Source of the DNA: Trichopria drosophilae | Taxonomy: Eukaryota > Arthropoda > Insecta > Hymenoptera > Diapriidae | Reading direction: 5' to 3' | Assembly (NCBI GenBank): GCA_030407085.1 | Contig: CM059585.1 | Coordinates: forward strand, 1,497,001 to 1,561,000 | DNA length: 64,000 bases | Part shown: one piece after another, positions 24,401 to 36,400 of the stretch | Numbering within the stretch: position 1 is the first letter of the stretch | How the letters are laid out: each line of letters starts with the position of its first letter | Translations under genes and position numbers: made by a program | Notes under the pieces: model-generated | Told to the model about the DNA's origin: nothing | Database searches by the model: none | What the model saw: only the letters and a program-made list of their open reading frames with translations

Positions 24401-27400
24401 CACTATTCTCTTCCGGAAGAACTATAAAAATACATTTACGTTGAATAGAATTCGTAGTCATTTTTAAAAATTGATGGAATTTGAACCTTTTGTGATATGG
24501 TGAGAGGGGGGGGGGGTGAAAAGTATATTTTTATTCAGGTTTACATCGTTTCAAGTAGTCTTTAATAATACGTAATTTTTCATGTGCCTCTACGTATAGA
24601 ACAAGCCTGGTATGAAAAATCTTTTGTAAAAACCTGCAAGTAACTACTTTTGTGGGTATTTACTAATGATTTTAATTTTCCATCCTACATATTGGATCTT
24701 CCCATTTTGAATATTGGGAATTAGACAACAAATTCTTATTTGTTTTCAATTTTTTATCCGTCATTTTGAATGATGCCGCATTCATAATCAGCGACCTCAA
24801 AAACTATACATTACACACAGTTTTTAAATAATTTCCCACTAACTGAATTATGCACTCATTTTAGATTTAAAAAAAAAGTGAATAACCAACTTTGCGCAAT
24901 AAATTTACAATTTTGTATATGAAGATGTTATTTAATCGGGATGTTTTGATGTATGATTTTAAACGGGAAACGATCTGTACTAAAAGAATTGTATAGGCAT
25001 GAATGAAAATTCAAAATGGCGATTCCAAAATAGCGCAATTTTTATGAAAATTTTAACGTTTTGAAGGTATAATTCATCTGAATGGAGGTTTTTGACTAGA
25101 AGATATATAAAACAGAGGATTTCTATCGACTTTTCATAGATATTGGATGTAGGGCTACTTTAATGGTTTCTGATAACAAATATTTTTCAATCAACATTCA
25201 AGATGGTGGGCAAAAACTTGTCTATAAATATTTTAAAAAATCGTTGCAGAAGTGTTTTTTATGGTTCTGGTATATTTTCTGGTTCTTTTTTTTTTAATTT
25301 GTCAAAATTTGATATTTTGTTTAATCTTTTTTTATTTTCATATATATTTTTTAAAGGGTCCAAGTTTATGTTAATTTTGATAGATATTTAAATCTTTTTG
25401 GATAAAATTAAATGAAAATAAATCACTTCATTTCATTAATTTATGTCATTACCTGTTGATTGTTTCCGGAAGGCGAAATCATTAGTGGCGAAAGGTGGTC
25501 CAGGTTTCTTTACGTCAAGTCGTTCTCTTCGTTTGAAACCTGCCATTTCACGCCAAAATATCCTGTCCAAATCGTCTTGCAATGTATCATCCTCGTCATT
25601 TTCTAAATATTTGAAACAATGTTGAAAATTTATTAGTTAAGATGTATTCAAAATATACTGAGTCGTTATTTATAAAAAAACATTAGATGGTTTAAATGGT
25701 TTGTATAATGTTCAATAATATTTGTAATGACAAATCTTTGCATCTCAGATATCACTACTTACTGTATCTAGTAAGTCCAAAAAATTCAGTAGGACTAGTA
25801 TTAGATTCTTTATATTACTTGTATTAAGTGCTGAGAAGATAGATGCAAATTTAAGAGATTTAGAACTTCAAAACCTTTCCACAAATAAATGATAAAAAAA
25901 CATTGATGGTCGTTTGCATAAAAATTGTATAGTTTTATGCTTCGAGATATGCAAACTAGCAATTAACTTTTGAAAATCCACTAAATAATGAATAACATTT
26001 TTTAGTTTTGTGTTGTAACCATCCAACAGGAGGGTTTACACTACGGAGAAATTACAGGGATGAATATACGTAACCTAACAAAGATAATAAAATTCTGCCA
26101 GAGCAGAGACATAGACATGAAAACTAGTTAATACGAACGTTTCAAACAAGAATGCATAACTGTAAATTGCAAAGAATTAATCGATAATATTGTATAATTT
26201 TAGCTTAGTGCTGTTAATTTTTACTGTAACAATTTCCCTATAATATGAAATTTTTTGTTTCAGATCAAATAATTTTGTTTAATGTTTTCTGTTCTCCAGA
26301 AAGATTTTCCATCATTTTTGATCGTAGAGTTGAGAACAAAGTTATATGTATACCGTTATAAGACCTACTAAAGTGTACAAGCATTTTTTAATAGTTACTA
26401 TTGTAGTGTTCAGTACTACAACTAAATAATTTCGGCTCAACTGCCTTATTTCTTAATTCGCAGTAGTTGCGGATGTCATAGTCAGACATGCATCGTTCAA
26501 ATATTTTTTTCTTTCTTGCCAATTCTTTAGGCAATTTTGCAAACCGAAGCCCTCACTAACGTCGTTAAATGTAGATTTATTAGGCTGAAGATTATACTAA
26601 TATTTTAAAGTAATAATAAATAAAATAATACAAATACTTATTCTTTAAATCCCTTAATTTTTAAAATCGGTATTTGTATTTTATTGTCAGATAGAAATGC
26701 TTGTCTCTTATTAATTAAGAGTGTCTGTTTTTATTAATTATAAGTGTATTGTTCACGTTTGGAATTCAATGCTTTTTAATAGTAGATTGTGCAACTAGAG
26801 AGCAAAATAGGTGTTTGTCGACGAGTGTGAGTTTGACGCCCGAGCAAAGCGTAATATGGGGAGCAAATTAGTATTTTGCGCTCAGAATACGAGAAACTTA
26901 TTTTACTCCCGGGTATATTTATTTTGCTCCGTAGGGAGAGAATCTGCTTTTTTGCTCCAGCAATGTAAGGAGGAAAATGCCATTTTCCCCACGTTTGATA
27001 TTTTTATACGTATGCTCACGTCGAAAAATATCGTTCGGCACATGTGAGAAAATGTTTTTTCAAAGAATGTGAATGCAGACCTCGCCTTCGGCTCTGCCTG
27101 CAACCCTCACATTCGTAGAAAAACCTTTTACCCACTTGTATCGAAATATACTTTTCTTCGCACTCGTCGGCAAACACCTATTTTGCTCCCTAGTTGCATA
27201 ATCTACTATTTTCGTTGCATGAGATATACAGTTTTAAAACGACAAAAAAACTCTGTTATCTCAATTGTCAGAAAATTTTGTTTTGCCAAACTGATTTCAA
27301 TTGACCAAAAATTACCCAATAAATATTTACCTTTTTCAAGTAAATATTTACTTGAAGCAATGAAATATTTTCGTGAGTTCAATAAATACTTAATATCAAT

Positions 27401-30400
27401 TAGGAGGATGACATTATTTAATACGGCGAGGTAAATATCTGCATCTTTCAAATAAAAATTTACTGAAATTAAAAAATGTATTGCTTGAACAAAGAATTGA
27501 TTTTCTTGAAAGAATGAATAATATTTTGTCGAATTAAGTAAATATTAATTTTAGTCAAGGAATTATTAATTTTTTTCAAGTAAACAGTGAATATTTTTTC
27601 TAATATTTTATTGCAACTATTGAAAGAAACCATTTACTTCAATCAAGTAAAATATTAAGTTGAAATATTTCATGAAATGTTTTATATTGTAATAAATTAT
27701 ATCCATAATATAATTTAGTACTTGGTCTAATAAGTATACGTCAGTATAAAATGTTTCACTAGATATTACGTTATTTATCAGGCCGTTAAAACGTAAATAA
27801 ATAATCTAATAGCAAATGAAGTATCGATTTTTGAACAAAAGTTCTCGGGATTACATGCTGCTCTGTACAAATATTATACATTTATCAATGCACTTCGCAT
27901 CGCTTTCCCCTTCATTTAACATTTTAGAGTTTGAGTCTATAGAACTGAGGAATTCTCGAGGGGAATCAAACTATAGCAAGAACCGACAATGTAGTAATTC
28001 AACGATATTCAACTTCCATTTACACCAGATACAATATGTATGGGTCATTTGAAATTGATTTAAAACAACTCAAAACTTCTGTTACATCATTAAATTTGAT
28101 TTGCATTAATTATTACAGGATGCTACGTAATTATTTCAATTATGTTTAAACAGTCGCAAGTAAATATTTACTTGAAGTATGAAGAAAGTTTATCTGATAA
28201 TTTTGTTGAATATTTAAATTAAAAAATGTTTAATCTGCTGTAGAAAATGCGTAAAATTATGTTCTAAAAAATTGCGCCTATTCCATAAGAACGATCACAA
28301 AAATAAATGCATGTGATCATCTCAATGTTTTTACATTTTTATTTTGCAAGTACTATTACGCTGAATTCCGAGTACAATTCTGAATATTTGTGCGTTAAAA
28401 GGTTGTCAGTTATTCAGGTTCTATAAATGAATATTTTCCATCTTTCATAATCTATGAGAAACATAATAAAATATAAATAAATCTAGGTGGGACGACGAAA
28501 GTCTACTATGAGGCAAAGTGTTTACAAAGCCGATCATGTTTATAACAAATGTAAATGAAAGCATTTCATGGATACTAACCTGAAGGTAATGCGTGTCTGA
28601 CAGGTACCACCCTACCACCATCCGCATACATTTCACCATTTCGGGACAAGGTACCCACCAATGGTTTACCCATTTCCGATTTTACATCGAAAGATTTATA
28701 GTCCTCGCTATAATCATCATCTATACCATCCTGATCGTCTTGATCTAAAAAATCGACCTTGAATTGTTTTGGATTCTTGGGATGAGCGTTGTCGTTTGCT
28801 AAAAATTCAAGTTCGTCGTTCACCAAAGATTCTTCGATCGAATCTGGATTACTTTCAAGGATCTCCTGTACAGCCTCGGCATATTCTCGTGGAAGTTCAT
28901 AAGTCTCTCGTAAATATGACCTTTGCTGACTCGGAGAGACCGATTTCTTTCTTATTACCTTATTCCGTAGTTGCTCTGTAATTATTAAATACGTTCATTA
29001 ATACTCAGTAGCAAAACCTTAAAAATGTAGATAAATATAATTAGTGTGTCCTGAAAATTTGCGCTTTGAATACTGAAAATAAACAAAATCGGATAAAATT
29101 CTGCGTTTTAACCCTCATATCTTTGGTTCCTTTTGTCGTACAGTCTTGCACCAAAATTTTGAAAAAAATATTGCCTAAATCCTTGATAAATTCTCTATAA
29201 ATCTGATAAGTTTCAAGATGGAGAAATGACGGATGCTTTTGTTTTGTGATGGATTTCAAATTAGAGACACAGAAGCGCGCGCCCGATTTAAGAATGCAGG
29301 ATTAAAGGAGCCCAGATATGAGTACATATTTTGGAATTACGAATTCCATAAACTGCTAGTACTAAATTGAACTAAAATCAGAATATAAAATTGAAAAGAA
29401 CGTTGTTTTTTATGAAACTATAATCATTTCAACAGTAACGATAAATTTTGATAATAATTAATTAGGTACCACTTCACGAAATTATATATTCATTATATTA
29501 TGTATTATTTATTATTATTTTTAATTTCATTAAATTCATGTATAATCTACAGAAATGTTGAGATTCTAAAATATTAATTATTTAATGGTTGTAGTGCGCA
29601 TTCCACTCGACCTACGCTGACTTTGTAAGGAATGACATTTAATTTTTTTTTTTTTTTTTTGTTTATTTATTTTACGTCGCATTAACTGCTTGGTCATTAG
29701 CGACGGGATACAGTGGTAGATTGTTACAATTTGTTGAGTATTTCTGTTTTCGTCAAAAAACGTATTACAATCGGTTGAAAACTAGGTGAATTTACTAAAA
29801 CGTTGACGTCTCTTGGCATTCGTAATTCACTTCTAAGGTGTTCATATTGTTGACATTCAGTTAATATGTGTTTTATAGTGAGATTAACATTACAATATTC
29901 ACATAGTGGTGGTGGGTTTCTGTTTAGTAAGTATGAGTGTGTTAGAGTTGAGTGTCCTATGCGTAATTTGCTTATGGTAGTTTGTTCGTGTCTTGTAAAT
30001 TCCAGGGGAAATTGCTGCCGTCCAGAGTATACCGATTGTATTTTATATTTTGTTGGTTTGTTGTTAATCAGTTCCTTTGTTTTTATTTCTTTAAAATGTT
30101 TGATTATGTATTTTTTAACATCACCTGAAGTTGCAATATTTGATGTAGGAGTTACTTTGGGATATTTGGTAGCTTTTTTAGCCTCTAGGTCTACTTTATC
30201 ATTGCCCGGTATCCCTGTATGGGATGGAATCCAGGTAAGGACAATGCGTTTTCCTGCTTTCACTTCAGTACTATATATTATTTGTATAGATTGCGTCAGT
30301 TCATCGAGCGATGTAGCGTCAGTGATCATTTGAATTGCGCTTTTCGAGTCACAAAATATAACAAAGTCTGTTGCATCTGATCTGCTAATGAGTTCCAGAG

Positions 30401-33400
30401 CTTTTTTTATGGCCATCAGTTCGTTTGTAATCACTGAGGATATGTTATTGGTTTTTTCTGTTATTGTTATATTATTCATTAATACTGCATATCCTGTGCC
30501 ATCTTTTGTTTTAGAGCCATCTGTATATATTTGGGTTACAAATTTGTATTTGTCACTTAGTTTCAAATTGAGACTTTTAAGTTCTTTGGCTCCTAAGTTT
30601 TTTTTTGAGCCATCGAATAAGTCTGTGTGTGTTGAAATTTCTAATTTAGCCCATGGTGGTGTAGGTGGAATTGATTTTTTGAAGGTTTTCGGAAATTTGA
30701 AGTTGATTGCCTTAGTAATCGTGCTGAGCTTTTTGTAAAGAGGCTGGGGAAGATGTGGTCGGTCGTTGTATTGGCATTCATATCTATTTGTAAATATATT
30801 ATCAAAGGTTGGGTTCGATGGTAGTGCTGCAATCTTAGTAGCAAACTTTAAAATAAGCAGGTTTCTATGATCCTCTAGTTCCATTTCTCCTGTCTCTAGA
30901 AGAATACTTTTTATAGGACTAGTATGAAATGCTCCAATAGATAGACGTAGTGCTTTATGGTGTAAGGAATCTAGTTTTTTTAGAATGTTTGGAATAGCCG
31001 AATTGTAGACTACTGCTCCATAGTCCAGTTTTGCCTTGACAACAGCGTTGTATGTATTTAAGAGAATTTTGTAATCCGCTCCCCACGAGGTAGAGGATAA
31101 TGATTTAATTATAGATATTCTTTTTGTGCAGTCGTCTTTAAGTGATTTTATGTGGGTATTCCATGACAGTTTTTTATCAAAGTGTAGGCCGAGTAGCTTG
31201 ATGGTAGAAGAACTTTGTATTTTAGTTCCGTTCATTAATAAATTAAGGTTTTGAATTTGTTTTTTACTCTTACTAAATAATATGGATACTGTTTTGTTTG
31301 CTGAAAATTTTAGCCCTGATTGGTAGGACCAGTTCTGCAGTTCATTCAGAGCATTTTGTAAGAGTTCTTCGGTTGCCTTAATTTCTTTACCCGTGCAGAA
31401 GACAGTTATATCATCAGCAAAGATCAGACATTTTACTGGTTGTGAGAGTACATTAGGTGCATTATTGATTGCTATAAGAAAAAGGGTGACACTAAGTACA
31501 GATCCTTGAGGAAGTCCATTTTGGATTTCATGCGGATCTGACAGTATTCCATTTGCTAAAACTCTGAAAATTCTACCCATGAGGAAGTTATATATGAGGG
31601 CAAGCATATTTCCGGTAATTCCAATATCACATAATATTTTGAGAACTCTATCTTTCCATATCATCTCATAGGCTTTTTCAATGTCCATGGAAATCGCTGC
31701 CAGGTGAAAATCGTTGATGAAAGCTTCACAGATGGCTGTGTGGAAATTGATGAGATGGTCTGTTGTCGATCTGAAGTTACGGAATCCAGTTTGGCAATTT
31801 GTGAAGTAAGAGATATTTTCTAAGTGCCATTTTAGTCTCCTGTTAACCATTTTTTCGAGAATTTTGCATAGGTTGTTTGTCAGGGCTATAGGTCTATAAT
31901 TAGAAGCCAATTTTTTATCTTTCCCTGGTTTGTGGATAGGTATTACTGTTGCTTCTCGCCATTTGGATGGGAATACCATTTTAGTCCAGATAAGATTATA
32001 CAGAGATAACAAATAGTTTAGAGCAGACTCCGGAAGGTTTTTTACGAATGAGTTGGGAATATTATCGGGTCCAGGGCTTGAATTTGTGCAGTTTTGTAAA
32101 ACATACATCATTTCGTCTCTGTTAAATGGAATGTTGAATGGTTTATCTGTTTTTCGAAATATTGACATTTTGGATACTTCTGGTGTATTGTTTTTGTACA
32201 CCAAGAACGCCTCTTCAAAGTTTGAGTCATTCGAGTTTTTTGCGAACGTTTTAGCAAGTGCATTAGCTATTTCCTGTGGTGCGGTAATGGTTTCATTTTG
32301 GTCTGTTGTGAGGTTTAAGATTCTAGTAATCTTTTTCTTCCCGCGAATTTGGTTAATTTTATTCCATATTGTAGTCAAAGTTGCTTGTGTATTCAAGGAA
32401 TTGACGAAATTTTCCCATGACTTTTTTTTGCTGGATTTTATTGTTCTGCGTGCCAAAGATCTCAGTTTCTGGTAGTTAATTTTGTTTTCAACTGTTGGGT
32501 ATTTTTTGAAAATTTGGAAAGCATGCTTTGCATTTTTTATATCATTAGCACAGTCGGTATTCCACCATGGCGTTTGTTTTATAGGATGTTTGTGTAAAGG
32601 TTTGGTTCGACGGATTGATGTGTTTGCGGCTTCTATAAGTAATTTAGTAAATTTTTCTAATAGTGAGTCAACTTCAATATTGCAGGATGAAGTTATGTTT
32701 GGCAATAGTGATATATTGTTGTCAATTGTTTGTCGAAATTTGTCCCAGTTAGCGGTTTTTAATTTCCATCTTGGTTGGGTATGGGTATCTGTCGAAGTTA
32801 CTTGGTGGTTAGGTTGCGTTGCAAGTATGGGGAAGTGGTCGCTGTCACATGGATCAGACAGTATTTCAACATCCCAATTATCCGCAATATTAATAGAGCT
32901 CAAAAAGAGATCGATACTACTGGGTGATCCATTTGCAAAGTTTATATGGGTCGGTTGGTCAGGATTAAGGATGGCTAGATTTTGTAGATCTATTAGCGAT
33001 TCTACCATTGTTCCTCTAACGTCTGTTTTGTACGAACTCCATAAAGTATTGTGGCTATTGAAGTCCCCTACTAATAGGAATGGTTTTGGTAATTGGTTAG
33101 TTAGGTCTATAAGCTCTTGTAAATTGAAGTCGTAAGAATTGGGAAGGTAAATATTGCAAATTGTTACCTCATTAGCCAGCGTTATTCGGACAGCAGCAGC
33201 TTCCAAGTTTGTTATAAGTGGAATAATATTGTAAGGAAAATTAATATTGATATATGTGGCTACACCACCGCTAGCGTGTGTTGCGTTTAATCTATTTTTG
33301 TGATGCACAATATAGTTTTTCAAATGTCCTGCGTGTGTATTTTTGAAGTTGGTTTCCTGAAGACAAATTACAGCTGGTTGGGTTTCATTGATAAGCATTT

Positions 33401-36400
33401 CTAATCTTTCTTTTCTAGAGTAAAATCCGTTCAAGTTCCACTGGAGAATTTTCAGGTCCATGAGTTTTATTAACTTTCAGATAATTTAATCGAATACTTT
33501 TTAGTGGCTGTTCGGGACTTTTTATTAGTCTTAGCTTGTTGTGCGTAGAGGTGTTTAATTATTTTTGTACAGAGTCTCGTGCACCTAGATTTCGTTGCTC
33601 TGTCACTTAAAGTAGTCTTTGCTTCTTCGATCATATTTGTTAGGAGTGTTAGATCACAGTTATATGTAAGTGCGAGTTCGATTATGTTTGGGTTGCCCTT
33701 GGCATTATGAAGAAGGCTTTTAAATTGTAGATAATTTAATGGGTACTTTGAAGGTGATGCTACGATTAGTTTTTTAAATTCTTGAAGGTGGTCATCCAAT
33801 GTTATTGTTGGATTTTCATCTGATTCCATACCATGGACCTCAGAGCTTTCTGACTCACTAGCATCTTCTTGTTCAGTTTCGGATGGTGGTGCGGAATTTG
33901 AATCTGCGCTTGGGATAAATCTAGGAAATTTTCTTGGTTCAGATGCTGTGGAACTATCTCTTGTTCTCTTCGTTAAAGCGCATGTCGGAAGATCAGTCAT
34001 TAAGTGATCTTGTTGGTCTTGAGTTAGTGTCGTGTTCTCAGTTAATAAATTACTTGATAGGTTACTTCCAATGCTCGTTTTCTGAATATTGTTGTCATGA
34101 TTGTCTTGTAGGTCCTTGGTATTTCTAGGGCAGTCTCTCACAAGGTGCCCTTGCTCTTTGCAGAGGAAGCAAGATAATGCGTCACTGGATAAAAATATCC
34201 AGTACGAGCTACCTTCGTAAATTATTTGAAGTGAAGGAGGGATGGAGTTAACGTCCTCCATTTTAACATATACCTGTCTTCGGAAACTGAGTATGTGTGC
34301 GAATTTCTCGTTTCTTTTTAATCCCCCTTTGAGGCTGCTGATTTCTGACATTGGTTTGATTCCGATTTTAATTAGTTCTGACAGAATAACATCGTCTGGT
34401 ATTAATGCGTGTACGTTAGATATTATGATCCTTTTGTTTTGGTTTTCGAACCTATTCATGGAAATTACGTGTCCTTGTACTGTGATTGTTTTTATTGTGT
34501 TAATTAATGTGTCAACTGTCTCCTTATTTACAAGATATATACATATTCTTCGGTTCGAGATTCTTGAAGCATGTGTGATAAGTTTTGGATCAATTTGGTC
34601 CCCCAACGCATATATATATTCTTCGAATGCAATACCTTCGATTGAATTTATTATTATAGCCTGGTTCTTTTTAGGTGCAATCATTTGTTTCACGGTTTTT
34701 GCATAGCTTCGGTTTTGATTAATGACACTGGTAGGCGATACATTTGGCGGTAAGATCATATCAGGGTTACTCCCATTTCTGGGAGTCAGCGACATTGTCG
34801 CAATTTGAATATCTGAAATATTCGTTAGAACAATTCACTGAACACAATCACTTATTTACTTTATATGGTATGTTTACAATTTGCACTTTATTGAAATTCG
34901 TGGAAACACTGCCGGACAAACAAACAAACACGTCTACTCGCGTCGAGAGTCGGGAGTGTACTGACATTTAATTTTGCTCCTGGTTTAATTACATAAATTA
35001 CACAACTAATCGAGCATTTAATAATATTTCCCAGGACAAACGTAAATATACGAAATATAACAAACAAACAGGATTTTCAATCTTTACAGTGATTTAATTT
35101 ACTTTATAAAGTACATTGTATTATCTTTTACTTGGAGGAATTATTTATGAAATAAGAGTGTTCATGAGGAATATTAAAAAAACGATTCATCTTAAAGTTT
35201 AAAATGAATAGGCTTAATTAATAAGAATAAATTATATGGACATGATCAGAAGTTTAATTTCTGGTTGTGATCCATAATCGTGTTTTATTGCACATTTTAA
35301 TTTATTGGCTGATTATATTAGCAAATTTCGATACGTAAATTTTTAGCCGCATTTCAAAAGTTACAAGCGGTTCCAAACTTTCGGTTTCAAAACAATCTTA
35401 TCTAAGTTTCCTTTTATCCTGCAGTCTTGAACCGAGGCTCATTTTAAAGCTCAGAACATGTACTTTGATGTTAGGACTATTAAATTTAGAAAATTAAAAG
35501 AATTCTATTTTTTATTGTCGATACAATTTCTAACTCTAATTTTGAGGTTGACCAGCGCGAGTTAAAATTTAGAAAAATATTGTCTTAATCCTTAATACAT
35601 TCTCTATGAATGTAATAAGTTTTGAAGATGGAGAAATGATGGAGTGTATGGTTTTGCGATGGATTTCAAAGTAGAGATACAGAGGCGCTCGCGTCCCGCA
35701 CTCAAGCTCCGGAAATATGTGTTTATTATTGTTTTTTAAAGTATCTTTGAATACCCATAGATATTTTGTGTTTCCGTTGCATTGTGTTGCGTACAAATCA
35801 ATTTGAAACTCAAAATATGCTAATTTAAAATGAAAAGAGGGTAGTTAGCAATTAGTTATTTTGAATACTAGAAAATAGTTAAAAAAATCTCTTGTATTAC
35901 TCTTCCAGATTTCTCTAGTGCTACTTAACCCAATATTGAATAAATGGTATTTTAATGGTAGTTACTACCAAGCATTATTCGACAACATTATACACAATAA
36001 AATTTGTCACTTGTAATACATAAGCAGTTAATATTAGTAGCTATAACCGTTCTTACAGTTTTGTTTTATATTTCAGTTATTGAAAACTGTTGACAAGTAT
36101 AATATACGTTACTTTTTCTTAGAACAAACATGCTACAAAAAGTTATGAGTAGTTATGCGAAGTCCCATTACGAACTGCATTTCAGTAACACATTTCGCTC
36201 CGGTAACTTAGTACTTTCATGAAAAAATCAAGACTTCATTTTTCCCAGCCATAATTCTCATCATAAAGTACGTAACAAAAAAAAGTTCACGATCATGCAT
36301 TTTCATTTTATACCCCCAATAATTGCCACTAAATTTTTTTAGGTACATACCATCGTCGTATTTTGCTATAGAATCCAGCTTATCGTAAAAGTCCTCGTCT

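Larger units (their letters stand above)
29647..34962 (-). mobile_element. Full-length, apparently intact non-LTR retrotransposon (I/jockey superfamily)
   Basis: The element has a 5' UTR of about 166 bp with an internal promoter, ORF1, ORF2 starting 8 nt after the ORF1 stop, a 3' UTR, and a poly(A) of about 17. It is bounded by a 13-14-bp perfect target-site duplication. RNase H after the reverse transcriptase, an APE-type endonuclease and single CCHC knuckles in both ORFs place it in the I/jockey superfamily; the exact clade needs a tree. No stop or frameshift interrupts either ORF, and the duplication has not decayed, so the insertion is recent. It lies in an IA-2 intron in the same orientation as the gene. 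Confidence 0.95.

Noticed and set aside
32482..33135. 217-codon + strand frame inside the retrotransposon
   Set aside because: It is antisense to the endonuclease part of ORF2, which has full motif support. Other + strand frames at 29866-32475 and 34242-34706 are rejected for the same reason.
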